From Azomonas agilis (GTDB taxonomy: Bacteria; Pseudomonadota; Gammaproteobacteria; Pseudomonadales; Pseudomonadaceae), in NCBI RefSeq assembly GCF_007830255.1, contig NZ_VLKG01000015.1, positions 1 to 64,000 of the forward strand: a stretch of DNA of 64,000 nucleotides, read 5' to 3'. The notes beneath the pieces are model-generated. The model worked only from the letters and a program-made list of their open reading frames with translations. It searched no databases and was not told the DNA's origin. Shown here piece by piece: positions 34,597-43,106 of this stretch (positions are counted from its first letter, which is position 1; each line of letters begins with the position of its first letter). The position numbers and the translations under genes were made by a program.

Positions 34597-36711
34597 CTAA
34601 TGGGCGATTTCTTTAGTCTTTCTGGAGTACCGAGGCAATCCGGCTCCCACCAAAGCCCTAAGTAGGATGGCAATGGTGGTTCCATTATGCAGCATAGAGG
34701 CGGAAACGGGTTTTAATAATCCGAAAGCAGCCGCTGTTAATATGCTGGTATTCAATCCCAGAGTCAGATTGAAATTGGTGTTTATCAAACGCTGAGTCGA
34801 TAAAGCCAAGGCTCTGGCCTCAGCCACCAAAGAAAGATCATCTTCCAGCAGGGTGACATCCGAAGCCAGACGCGCAATATCTGCCCCATTATGCATGGAG
34901 ATGCCCACTTGAGCACCTGAAAGGGCCGGTGCATCATTAACGCCATCGCCGATAAAAGCAATCTGTGCCCCCTGAGCGGCAAGTTCTTGTAACACACCGG
35001 CCTTTTCATGGGGCAACAAACCGGCTTTGAAATCATCCAAGCCCAAATCCTCGGCTAGGGCTTTAGCCCGCTCGGGATGATCGCCCGTCAACATGATGAG
35101 GCGCTTAACGCCCAAGGTGCGTAAACGCTTCAGAGTTGCCGCTGCATTGGGACGCTGGGTGTCTTTTAGAGCCAATACACCAATCAGTTCGCCACCAAAG
35201 CCGATGTACAGCAGCGTTTTCCCTTCCTGATTTAGCCGATTAATCACTTCAGCATGGGCTTTAGTGGAGATGCCTTCATCATCCTCAATAAAATGCCGTG
35301 AGCCCACCAAAATACGCTGACCATCAATGACGCTGGCCACACCGTGGGCAACAATGAACTCCACCTCTTTGTGATTGAAATGTTGATGATGCTTAAGCTG
35401 TCTCGCCGCCTCCACCACAGCCAACGCGAGCGGATGAAAATAATGTTCCTCCACAGAAGCAGCCAGATTGATCAAATCTTCTGAGCTGTAGCGGGTGGAA
35501 AAGGTGATGGAGTCCGTGACCTGCAACAAGCCGCTGGTTAAGGTGCCGGTCTTATCGAACACAAAGGTATCAGCGGCGGCTAAACGCTCTAAAGCCGTTG
35601 CGCTCTTAACCAGAATACCCGCCTGTCCTCCCTGATACATGGCAGATTTGAAGGCTACCGGCGTAGCCAACTTCAGCGCACAGGAATAATCCGCTTGCAA
35701 TACCGCGCTGGTTCGCTCCCAGTCTCGGGAGAATAACCAAGTCACTCCGGCTAATCCCAGCACCATAGGCACTAAACGGTCAGCTAACTGAGCAGCCTGA
35801 AGTTGCGTAGTGCTTTTAGCATCCAGCGATTGCTCGACGAAATCGGCAATTCGAGCCGCCGCTGCGTGGCTCCCCACTTGCTCGGCATAAATCCGAATAC
35901 GTCCTTCCTCGACTAAGGTTCCCGCCAAGACACGGTTTTTGCGGCGGCGAACAACAGGCACACTTTCGCCGGTCATGGTCGCTTCATTGACCAAAGCCTC
36001 ACCGCCCAAAACCGTGCCATCCACGGGGATTACTTTTCCCGTCGATGCAATAACGATATCACCTACTTGAAGATCGCGAGCTTCTACAGTCACCTCTTGG
36101 CCATCGCGCTCAACCCAAACCTCTCCGGTATCGGGGCGCAGCAGTTGCTTGAGCAAATTATCCGAACGTCGCTCAATGGAATGCTCCAAATACTCGCCCA
36201 AGGCCAGTAAAAACGAGGTGGTATTCGCCGCTAGAAAGTCTTTACGTCCGATAGAGATAGCAACGGCCAAAGCCTCTAACACATGGGAGGTAATGCCTTT
36301 ATTGATGAAGTTTTCCGTTGCCTCACTAAACAGCGGTATCGCGGTTAGCAGCGCTAAGGGTGCGCGTAAAGAAGGTTGAATACTACGGGTAGCTAAAAGT
36401 GTCGCTGCACTTAAAGCCACTCCACCCAACAAAGCATCCTCCGTTTCTGCCTTAGGCGCATGCTGGGTACGAACAGGTGGCTTAAGTGCCAAAATGGCAG
36501 CGCCCAGTTGTTCTACTGTGGTTTGCTCAGGCTCAAACTCAACAACCAGCATATGGATGGCCGAGTTCACCCGTACCGAACGAACACCCTTTAAAGCACC
36601 AATCGCCTGTTGAATAGCCACCGCCGTCCGAGGAGCACCACATTGATAGCTGTAACGGATGCGCTGGCCGGTAGCGTGTTTTCGCTCAAGTCGGGAGAAC
36701 CAGACCGCCAT
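34597..36711 (-). CDS. fezB: P1B-type metal-transporting ATPase, FezB-like (possible P1B-6)
   Basis: A 704-residue heavy-metal ATPase. A degenerate N-terminal HMA-like domain (about 15-75) has GVRSVRVN but no CxxC. Then come membrane helices, the actuator loop T-M-T-G-E-S, the phosphorylated D386 in DKTGT, T-G-D-H-P and GDGVNDAP. The metal-site helix reads Y342-S-C344-A-L-K-L-A-T-P rather than the usual C-P-C. As I remember it, an S-C-A motif marks the P1B-6 group, whose members (FezB) are needed for ferrosome iron granules; this and the neighbours are why I suggest fezB. The start is ATG 36711 (GGAGG nine bases away); the frame's TTG at 36717 is too close to it. Confidence 0.75.
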   Translation of the reverse strand: MAVWFSRLERKHATGQRIRYSYQCGAPRTAVAIQQAIGALKGVRSVRVNSAIHMLVVEFEPEQTTVEQLGAAILALKPPVRTQHAPKAETEDALLGGVALSAATLLATRSIQPSLRAPLALLTAIPLFSEATENFINKGITSHVLEALAVAISIGRKDFLAANTTSFLLALGEYLEHSIERRSDNLLKQLLRPDTGEVWVERDGQEVTVEARDLQVGDIVIASTGKVIPVDGTVLGGEALVNEATMTGESVPVVRRRKNRVLAGTLVEEGRIRIYAEQVGSHAAAARIADFVEQSLDAKSTTQLQAAQLADRLVPMVLGLAGVTWLFSRDWERTSAVLQADYSCALKLATPVAFKSAMYQGGQAGILVKSATALERLAAADTFVFDKTGTLTSGLLQVTDSITFSTRYSSEDLINLAASVEEHYFHPLALAVVEAARQLKHHQHFNHKEVEFIVAHGVASVIDGQRILVGSRHFIEDDEGISTKAHAEVINRLNQEGKTLLYIGFGGELIGVLALKDTQRPNAAATLKRLRTLGVKRLIMLTGDHPERAKALAEDLGLDDFKAGLLPHEKAGVLQELAAQGAQIAFIGDGVNDAPALSGAQVGISMHNGADIARLASDVTLLEDDLSLVAEARALALSTQRLINTNFNLTLGLNTSILTAAAFGLLKPVSASMLHNGTTIAILLRALVGAGLPRYSRKTKEIAH

Positions 36712-36713
36712 AA

Positions 36714-37247
36714 TCAAATACCTCCGTTCTGCTCGGCATCCAATTCGGCACGAACGTCAGCCACTTGCTCCTTTAACTCTTCTAAGCCACCCATCAGGCC
36801 CGAATAAAGCTTTAAGCCTGTTTTTAATAACTTATTGCGCAACTCTTCATCGGTTAAAACCCAAGCAGCGGCACCACCAATCACCAAGCCCAGTAAGAAT
36901 TGCTCGGTATGTCGAGACCGCAGTAGATTTGGCAATCCCTGTAGTAGGCCTGCATCCAAACCCGCTGCATTCAAGTAAGCGGCCGTAGGATCAGGATTTT
37001 GCGCCCCACCTAATCCAGCGTTTAGGCCAGCCATACCCGGCTGATTAAAAGCAGGGCCTGCTCCAGCAGGCGCACCGGCATAGCCGTAGCCTGTTGCAGC
37101 CGGATTTGGAGTCGCCATACTGGGCTGTTGGGATGCAGCTAAGTCTGCTGGTGGATAACCATAGGCTGTATAGGGAGTACCGGCAGGGATTCCCTGTCCC
37201 ATGTACGCAGCGGCGGGGGGCGGGTTCTTTTTACGCTTCTTGGCCAT
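36714..37247 (-). CDS. Small membrane protein with a Pro/Ala/Gly/Tyr-rich N-terminus, iron-locus
   Basis: A 177-residue protein of unknown function. Residues 1-105 are a low-complexity run rich in Pro, Ala, Gly and Tyr (YGYAGAPAGAGP and similar). Then comes one membrane segment (FLLGLVIGGAAAWVL, about 117-132) and an amphipathic, acidic C-terminus (EELKEQVADVRAELDAEQ) like YtxH-type proteins. It ends two bases before the start of the ATPase gene and overlaps the previous gene by 17 bp. A membrane-shaping or scaffold role in an iron compartment is a guess from context. Confidence 0.7.
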   Translation of the reverse strand: MAKKRKKNPPPAAAYMGQGIPAGTPYTAYGYPPADLAASQQPSMATPNPAATGYGYAGAPAGAGPAFNQPGMAGLNAGLGGAQNPDPTAAYLNAAGLDAGLLQGLPNLLRSRHTEQFLLGLVIGGAAAWVLTDEELRNKLLKTGLKLYSGLMGGLEELKEQVADVRAELDAEQNGGI

Positions 37248-37575
37248 TGATCAACTCCGGAGCAGAGGTAGAAGATTCCTGTAATAAACGCTCGACGGCC
37301 AATACACTAGCCGCGCCTAACGCGGTAGCCAGTACTGCGCCCAAGTAGTTGCCTTGCTTCACGGCAATGGCTGCATGAGTACCGGCTGCTAGAGCAGCAC
37401 CACCTTGTAAGGCATGGCGTAACACACGTTTAAATTGCTTGGGTGAGCTAGGCACCCTCTGCTCTTGAAAGGCCGATAAACAAGCAGTAGCGATAAAGCC
37501 ACGCGTAAAGCTGCCATCGCTCTCAAGGCCTTGGACTTTAGAACGCGCAGGATAGGCAGAGTTTGGAACATACAT
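37231..37575 (-). CDS. Small hydrophobic protein, iron-locus, unknown
   Basis: A 114-residue protein with two Ala/Gly-rich hydrophobic segments (about 56-72 and 77-93) and no recognised domain. AAGGAG precedes the ATG. It starts five bases after the upstream gene and overlaps the next by 17 bp, so it belongs to the operon. Function is unknown. Confidence 0.65.
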   Translation of the reverse strand: MYVPNSAYPARSKVQGLESDGSFTRGFIATACLSAFQEQRVPSSPKQFKRVLRHALQGGAALAAGTHAAIAVKQGNYLGAVLATALGAASVLAVERLLQESSTSAPELINGQEA

Positions 37576-37580
37576 CGCTT

Positions 37581-37871
37581 TTACTCCTTAGTCTTAGGCT
37601 CAGCAGTGGGCGGTATCAGCGCTGGCTGAACCGAAGCGGGTACGGCCAAATCCTTTTCCATAGGCTCACCAGCATCTATGACGGGATCTGGCTCTAAGCG
37701 AGCCCTTATTTTATCGGACACCTTAGACACACCCTCTAAACCAGAGCGTGTAGCCTCCCGTAACTGATCTTGAACCTTATCTAAAGCCTCTTGAGAGGTT
37801 TTAGTTTTAAACAAACGCACAGCCACAACACCCGTTGCAATACCTAAAACAAAAGGGATAAGCGGTAACAT
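37581..37871 (-). CDS. Single-span membrane protein, iron-locus, YtxH-like
   Basis: A 96-residue protein: one N-terminal membrane helix (PLIPFVLGIATGVVAVRLF), then an amphipathic charged helix (about 25-62) and a Pro/Glu-rich tail. It resembles small YtxH-type stress or organelle membrane proteins but is too short to assign. AGGAG lies before the ATG. It is one base from the ferritin-like gene. Confidence 0.65.
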   Translation of the reverse strand: MLPLIPFVLGIATGVVAVRLFKTKTSQEALDKVQDQLREATRSGLEGVSKVSDKIRARLEPDPVIDAGEPMEKDLAVPASVQPALIPPTAEPKTKE

Positions 37872-37872
37872 G

Positions 37873-38568
37873 TTACGACTCCTTCCGGCCTAACCCGGTT
37901 TTTTTCTTGAGCAGATAGACACCAGCTCCGCCTACTACCAGTCCACTCAATAGAGCGGGATGGCTATTGCGCAACAAGGGACTGACCAAACCCAATACCC
38001 CGCCTCGTCCAACCATCTGGGCCAAAGCGCGCTCCAATAAATCAGAAAAAGGCCCATGCTTTACATAGGCTTGCTGAGGCGGAATTCCCATAGCCGCATG
38101 GTAACGCTCCTGCTCTAAAGCACTGAGGGCCGCTTCGCGAAATGCAGGTAAATGCTGCTCATACGAGGCCGCCTGCAAATTCAGAAAAACCTGCCGAACA
38201 TCTGGCTCTGCTACTGTTGTCAATAACTGCCCATACAGACGTATATTAGCTATCTCACCGGCTATAGCCCTATTACAGTTCGCTAGCCATGTGGGCTCAA
38301 GGGTAGTTTCTGCGGGAAAAGGATCTAAAGGACGTGCAATCCCTAACCGCGTACAGAGATTAGACAAAGCCTCTATATGGCGCTCTTCTGAAGCCAATAT
38401 GTTAGAAAAAGGAGCACGAGCACCAAACCCCTCCACTACCCGAGCATAAAAACTACGCGCAGCATACTCATCAAACAGAGCAATACGCACCGCTTGATGT
38501 ACGAGCGGATAAGGAGCTTGCGGGTTTAGCATCCGGCTTCGCAAAATTTGTTCATCATAATTTTGCAT
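37873..38568 (-). CDS. Membrane-anchored ferritin-like protein
   Basis: A 231-residue protein whose first 150 residues are a ferritin-like four-helix domain. Likely metal ligands, counted from the ATG 38568, are E34, E61-x-x-H64, E105, E137 and H139. A hydrophobic segment near the C-terminus (about 205-222, SGLVVGGAGVYLLKKKTG) should anchor it in the membrane. The ATG 38568 is six bases from GGAGG; a TTG two codons earlier is less likely. Iron oxidation or binding at a membrane compartment would fit the P-type ATPase and Feo genes beside it. DUF2202-like ferritins are the nearest group I can name; that is tentative. Confidence 0.78.
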   Translation of the reverse strand: MQNYDEQILRSRMLNPQAPYPLVHQAVRIALFDEYAARSFYARVVEGFGARAPFSNILASEERHIEALSNLCTRLGIARPLDPFPAETTLEPTWLANCNRAIAGEIANIRLYGQLLTTVAEPDVRQVFLNLQAASYEQHLPAFREAALSALEQERYHAAMGIPPQQAYVKHGPFSDLLERALAQMVGRGGVLGLVSPLLRNSHPALLSGLVVGGAGVYLLKKKTGLGRKES

Positions 38569-38929
38569 GTACAACCTCCTGATAGCTGTCGTACAAATGA
38601 GTTATTAGAAGCTGAGCTGCTGTAGAGTCCTTACTAGCCAATAAATCCCCCCATGCCTCAGAAGGAATTATCTTAGGGTCGTACTCCAGTACGCAGGATC
38701 GCGCTAAGGGATTTACCCGTACAGAACGCACTCCAAGGGTGCGCTCTAATAACTGCGTCAACAGATTAATGCACTCTAGCCACTCATCGGAGGATAAGCC
38801 CGCTAATGAAAGAGTGGTATCCAGTTTTAAACGAACCCTACCCGGCACTTGATGAGCAATCCGCACGGCAGCCAAGCCTGCCTGCCATTGTCCGCTCTGC
38901 CAAAGCGCTAGGAGTCTGCTATCTAGCAT
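38555..38929 (-). CDS. HMA-like domain protein, first gene of the iron operon
   Basis: A 124-residue protein whose central part (about 25-90) matches the degenerate heavy-metal-associated domain V-P-G-R-V-R-L-K-L ... G-V-R-S-V-R-V-N-P ... Y-D. It has no CxxC pair, so it may bind metal differently or be structural. The N-terminus of the ATPase in the same operon carries a similar domain. The gene overlaps the ferritin-like gene by 14 bp. GGAGGGGGA sits just before the ATG. Upstream there is no further gene on this strand for ~480 bp, so this is the likely head of the operon. Confidence 0.75.
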   Translation of the reverse strand: MLDSRLLALWQSGQWQAGLAAVRIAHQVPGRVRLKLDTTLSLAGLSSDEWLECINLLTQLLERTLGVRSVRVNPLARSCVLEYDPKIIPSEAWGDLLASKDSTAAQLLITHLYDSYQEVVHAKL

Positions 38930-39414
38930 AGCTCCCCCTCCTTAAAACCAACCTCAGACTATGCTCAGTAACACCCGAAAACTCAGCGCTCTATAATGGT
39001 TTTATATATACCATAAGGACACAAAGGCCACATGACCTACATCTCAATAAGCGCCTATTCTGCTCAATCTTCTTCACCCAAGAACCCCTTAACTAAAAAT
39101 ATGACTTGGCTACGGCGATGACCCACCCCAAAGCCATTGAAAGGTTCAGCTTTATTCAAGATTAAATTTACATCTTCTTACCTGACGAAAAGCTTATAAA
39201 GTAGTAAAATCCTTCCATGCATATGTCAGAAGCTCATCTTAAATACGCATTAAGAAGGAAACACCTCATATGCAACCTCAGCAATACAATGCATGAGCAT
39301 TTTTAGCCAATGCCTCTTCTCTCCTTTTGCGTATATAAAAATAGCCGTAATCAAAGTCTGTCGCCGCTTAATGCTCAGGCTTTTTACATCCATAAGCACA
39401 ACATAGGTTAAATT
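38930..39414. other. Intergenic region upstream of the iron operon
   Basis: No convincing gene in 485 bp. It should hold the promoter of the minus-strand iron operon. AT-rich DNA surrounds a dyad ATGGT (38996-39000) with ACCAT (39010-39014), 9-base spacer. I looked for a Fur box and found only a partial likeness around 38991-39009, so Fur control is not established. A minus-strand frame at 39250-39468 exists but has no coding character. Confidence 0.5.
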
Positions 39415-39630
39415 GTGACTAAAGACGAACTGCGAAACGAGCTTGAGCGCCAAGCTCAACGCTATCAAAACCTTTATGGTGGTGATGTAACTTTATATGC
39501 CGCCCAGCCCGATCCTGAGCGTAAACCTTGGCGTAAACGCGCAAGCTTATTAGATAAAGCCTTCCAGAAGGAGCTGGAGAAAATTGAAAAGGAAAAAGAA
39601 AAATCGGCTGCACAAACGCACCAAGATTAA
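39415..39630 (+). CDS. Small charged protein of unknown function
   Basis: A 71-residue protein from a GTG start, rich in Lys, Glu and Arg, with an N-terminal helix (TKDELRNELERQAQRYQNLYGG) and a C-terminal charged helix (KAFQKELEKIEKEKEKS). The amphipathic pattern and base use look coding, and no other frame competes. The ribosome binding site is weak (AGG). I do not recognise the family. Confidence 0.5.
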   Translation: MTKDELRNELERQAQRYQNLYGGDVTLYAAQPDPERKPWRKRASLLDKAFQKELEKIEKEKEKSAAQTHQD

Positions 39631-39739
39631 ACATCAGGTGTTATTCGTTACCTAGGGTAAGAATGGCGATGACCAAAATACTCCCAGCCATTCTTATCCT
39701 CATATCTTGTTGAATGATCCAAGCTAGCGCTAATAGAGC

Positions 39740-40591
39740 TTAGTCAAATACAACCGTTTTATTGCTATGCACCAGTACCCTATCTTCCAAGTGATAACGC
39801 ACCCCGCGCGATAAAACCATTTTTTCCACATCCTTACCTAAGCGCACCATGTCTTCAACACTATCACGATGACTAATACGCACTACATCCTGTTCAATAA
39901 TGGGGCCTGCATCAAGCTCCTCGGTAACATAGTGACAAGTTGCTCCGATCAACTTAACACCCCGCTGAGCTGCTTGATGGTAGGGTTTAGCACCCACAAA
40001 GGAGGGTAAGAAACTATGATGTATATTGAGAATACGCTCGGCAAACTCCTGACATAAAGCCGAAGGTAGAATCTGCATATAACGCGCCAATACAATGCAG
40101 TCTGCATCATGCTCACGCACCAACTGAGTCACGCGGTTAAATGCATCCTCTTTACACCCAGCCACGACAGGAACATAGAAATAAGGAATGCCATGCCAAG
40201 CCACCATACTGTGCAAATCATCGTGATTGGAAATAACACAGGGAATATCGCAATCTAACTCTCCACTGTGCCAACGGTGCAATAAGTCGGCTAAACAATG
40301 GGATTCTCGGCTGGCCATCAAAATTAATTTTTTGCGCTGAGCCGAATCGGAAACCCACCATTGCATAGAAAACTCTCGAGCAATGGGAGAAAAGGCTTGC
40401 TTAAACCCCTCTAAATCGAAGGGTAATGAATCTGCCCGAATTTCGTGGCGCATAAAAAACCAGCCACTTTGAGTATCTGAATGGTGGCTTGCTTCGGTAA
40501 TCCAACCATTGTAAGTGGCTAAGAAATTGCTCACCTTAGCCACAATACCTACTCGGTCAGGGCAGGCAATAATCAGCCTGAAAGTACGCAT
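39740..40591 (-). CDS. purU: Formyltetrahydrofolate deformylase
   Basis: A 283-residue enzyme that hydrolyses 10-formyl-THF to THF and formate, balancing one-carbon pools. An N-terminal ACT regulatory domain (about 1-85) is followed by a formyltransferase fold with the catalytic triad N189, H191 (in LNIHHSFLPSF) and D227 (in EELDAGPIIEQD). GAGGT lies nine bases before the ATG. The gene is single, convergent with the small charged-protein gene. Confidence 0.95.
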   Translation of the reverse strand: MRTFRLIIACPDRVGIVAKVSNFLATYNGWITEASHHSDTQSGWFFMRHEIRADSLPFDLEGFKQAFSPIAREFSMQWWVSDSAQRKKLILMASRESHCLADLLHRWHSGELDCDIPCVISNHDDLHSMVAWHGIPYFYVPVVAGCKEDAFNRVTQLVREHDADCIVLARYMQILPSALCQEFAERILNIHHSFLPSFVGAKPYHQAAQRGVKLIGATCHYVTEELDAGPIIEQDVVRISHRDSVEDMVRLGKDVEKMVLSRGVRYHLEDRVLVHSNKTVVFD

Positions 40592-40877
40592 TTAATAGAA
40601 ACCTCACCCATAAAAATGCCCCATTCTAGCGCACTCTCACAGATAAGGCATTTGTAGCCTAGAACTGCGTTAGAAAAACTGCTTTCACCCATTAGAGGGT
40701 ATATAAAGCTCAGGCTTAGGCATTACAAATATCCAAGATTTTTGGTTATTAGATAAAGAAATCTCTGGCAACTTCTTAACCAAGAACTTTATATAGCTCC
40801 AACATTTACTTATTCTGTAGACCTATTTATTATCGTAGCTGGCCTAGCGGCCCCTTTAAAAACACAGGTGATTAATT

Positions 40878-41258
40878 ATGTCTATTGTTAATGAATACCG
40901 CTCAACAGAAGAAGAAATCAAAAAACTTCAAGAGCGCCTGAAGCAATTATCCCAAGATAGCAAGCTGCAACAAGAGCTTGAGTTTGAAGATAAACTACGC
41001 ACCCTAATGGGCGAGTATCAAAAATCGCTGCGTGACATCATTGCCTTGCTAGACCCTGATTCTCGTCTAAACAAACAACCTGCTGTTGCTAAAGTAGTTA
41101 CCACTACAAAACGAGCACGCCGCGTTAAACAGTACAAAAATCCACACACCGGTGAAGTGATTGAAACTAAAGGGGGCAACCACAAAACCCTCAAAGAGTG
41201 GAAAGCAACTTGGGGTGCCGATACTGTTGAAGGTTGGGCTGCGGTACTCGAAGCTTAA
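40878..41258 (+). CDS. mvaT: MvaT-family nucleoid-associated (H-NS-like) protein
   Basis: A 126-residue silencer of AT-rich DNA. The N-terminal coiled coil (about 5-60, EEEIKKLQERLKQLSQD) mediates oligomerisation. The C-terminal DNA-binding part has KQYKNPHTGEVIETKGGNHK and LKEWK. MvaT/MvaU proteins are characteristic of Pseudomonas and replace classical H-NS there, so this is a strong lineage marker. AGGTGA precedes the ATG. Likely targets include the AT-rich polysaccharide genes in this window, which is inference. The 286 bp upstream are AT-rich with no gene. Confidence 0.95.
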   Translation: MSIVNEYRSTEEEIKKLQERLKQLSQDSKLQQELEFEDKLRTLMGEYQKSLRDIIALLDPDSRLNKQPAVAKVVTTTKRARRVKQYKNPHTGEVIETKGGNHKTLKEWKATWGADTVEGWAAVLEA

Positions 41259-41322
41259 CCCTATGGGCTTATCAATCCAGCAAAACACTGGATTGCTTTA
41301 AGCTGTTCCACTACCACTGGAG

Positions 41323-42771
41323 TTATTTCAGATCAGGCTTAGGAAAATAGGCAGCGCGTAACTGCTGCCCATAGTTGCTCCACTGTTTTAATAGCTCAGC
41401 TTCAGTTGTTGTTAATGCAGTAGCCTGTAATTCATGAACAGCTTGCTCAAAAGCATCCAGTGTTATTGGTGCCCCCGCTTTAGGATCACTCAGGCGCGCT
41501 TGGCAAAACTGCAGCCACCTCTGATGTTCTGCTTTAGTAAGGCTGTCTGGTAGATTTCTGGCTCGATAGCGAAACAGTAATTCGGGTAAACGAGCATCCT
41601 CAAAAGCATATTGGGAGCTTATTAGACTGTTCGGGGCTCCCCGACGGATTTGATCACATAACCGTCGGTCTGCAGAGCCTAAAAAACCCGAATAAAGTTT
41701 TTGTTCAGGATCGGAAACAGACTCTAGGATGGAGTCTCCGATATAAAGCTCTGCTAACTTGGGTTGCCATACCGAAGCAGCCTCTCGCACGGCCTGCGCT
41801 CGCTGCATGCAAAGCTTTAGATCAACCCCTAACTCTATAGCGCGCTCGTTACTCAGTACAGATAAGGGGGCTAACATGGGACAGCGGTTGATGTAAGCTA
41901 ACTTTAAAGGTACGGGTAACTCTTCTGCCTCTAAATCACTGTAGCGTTGGTATAACCGCTGCTTTAAAACCTCAACAGACTCCTCCAATAAAGGCTGGGG
42001 ATCCTTCATTAAGTCGCACAAAATAACTGCATTACGATTCGTCGGATGCCAAGCTAAAGGTAACACTAAGGACAGGTAGCGGCGCTCCGCAGAAAATCGC
42101 CCCGATGTATGTACTAGCGGCGTAAGTAGACTAATCTGTTTAGCAACCTGCGCTTTATGGCGTAAAGCGTAGTAATAGGCATAAAGCTTAGGCTGGCGCG
42201 CACGAATTAAACGCGCCAAGGCCAAAGTAGCACGCACATCGGATAAGGCATCATGGGCTTGGTCATGTTCTAGGCCATTGGCTGCACTCAGATGTTCCAG
42301 CTTTAAACTAACGCGCCCTTCCACTTCCGGCCACTGAATGCCCTCGGGACGCAGCGCACAAGCTGCCCGCACTAAGTCAATCAAATCCCAGCGGCTATTA
42401 CCTCCTTGCCACTCACGGGCATAGGGATCGTATAGATTGCGGTATAGACTATAACGCACTACTTCATCATCAAAACGCAGGCTGTTATAGCCCAGGCTAC
42501 AGGTACCCGGTCTGATTAACTCATCGTGCAAACGGGCCATAAACTCAGCCTCAGGCAATCCCTGAGTCTTGAGCCGTTCGGGCGTGATACCTGTAATCAA
42601 ACACGCCGCTGGATGAGGTAAGATGTCGTCTGATAGCTGGCAGTACAGGTTTAAAGGAGGCTCTATTTCCTCTAAAGCTTCATTGGTGCGCACGCCTGCA
42701 ACCTGCATAGGGCGATCACGACTCGGTTGTATACCTGTAGTCTCGAAGTCATACCAAAATAGGGTATTCAT
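41323..42771 (-). CDS. sbcB: Exodeoxyribonuclease I
   Basis: A 482-residue 3'-5' single-strand exonuclease used in recombination and mismatch repair. The N-terminal DnaQ-like DEDDh domain begins FWYDFETTG (D8, E10), then SLGYNSLRFDDEV and HDALSDVRATL. The SH3-like and helical C-terminal parts follow. Length matches the family (~475). Mismatch repair also links it to mutS elsewhere in the window. Confidence 0.95.
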   Translation of the reverse strand: MNTLFWYDFETTGIQPSRDRPMQVAGVRTNEALEEIEPPLNLYCQLSDDILPHPAACLITGITPERLKTQGLPEAEFMARLHDELIRPGTCSLGYNSLRFDDEVVRYSLYRNLYDPYAREWQGGNSRWDLIDLVRAACALRPEGIQWPEVEGRVSLKLEHLSAANGLEHDQAHDALSDVRATLALARLIRARQPKLYAYYYALRHKAQVAKQISLLTPLVHTSGRFSAERRYLSLVLPLAWHPTNRNAVILCDLMKDPQPLLEESVEVLKQRLYQRYSDLEAEELPVPLKLAYINRCPMLAPLSVLSNERAIELGVDLKLCMQRAQAVREAASVWQPKLAELYIGDSILESVSDPEQKLYSGFLGSADRRLCDQIRRGAPNSLISSQYAFEDARLPELLFRYRARNLPDSLTKAEHQRWLQFCQARLSDPKAGAPITLDAFEQAVHELQATALTTTEAELLKQWSNYGQQLRAAYFPKPDLK

Positions 42772-42782
42772 TGAGGATTTTC

Positions 42783-43106
42783 CTACACAGCTTGTGGGCC
42801 TACGGGGCGCTTTTTCAAAATAGGATTACGAACTGCTCGCTGCTTACGAATTTCTTTAGGATCAACCCGTAACGGGCGATACAGCTCAAGGCGGTCTCCA
42901 TCTTGAACGCAATAATGCTCAGGCTTAATCAGACGACCAAAGACCCCAAAAGCACAGCCCTCCAGACTTTGATTAGGAAGGTGTTGCACCACCTGTGATA
43001 GATGCACAGCCTCCAAAGCCGTAGTGCCTGAAGAAAGACGCAAAGCACACAGCCATTGCTGTTCTGGAAGGGCATACACCACTTCAATGTGAACGGGGTT
43101 ATCCAT
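42783..43106 (-). CDS. rnfH: RnfH-family protein (UPF0125)
   Basis: A 107-residue ubiquitin-like (MoaD/ThiS fold) protein: I-E-V-V-Y-A-L-P, then D-G-D-R-L-E-L-Y-R-P-L and the basic D-P-K-E-I-R-K-Q-R. The ATG 43106 overlaps the end of ratA by 8 bp; the frame continues upstream to 43136, deeper inside ratA, and those 10 residues are not family-like. The pair ratA-rnfH next to smpB is a conserved gammaproteobacterial arrangement. The molecular role is not established. Confidence 0.9.
   Translation of the reverse strand: MDNPVHIEVVYALPEQQWLCALRLSSGTTALEAVHLSQVVQHLPNQSLEGCAFGVFGRLIKPEHYCVQDGDRLELYRPLRVDPKEIRKQRAVRNPILKKRPVGPQAV

Noticed and set aside
38991-39014. Fur box upstream of the iron operon
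   Set aside because: Only a partial AT-rich likeness; too weak to call.
39250-39468. 72-codon minus-strand frame in the spacer upstream of the iron operon
   Set aside because: Composition is not protein-like, and it overlaps the better plus-strand frame at 39415.
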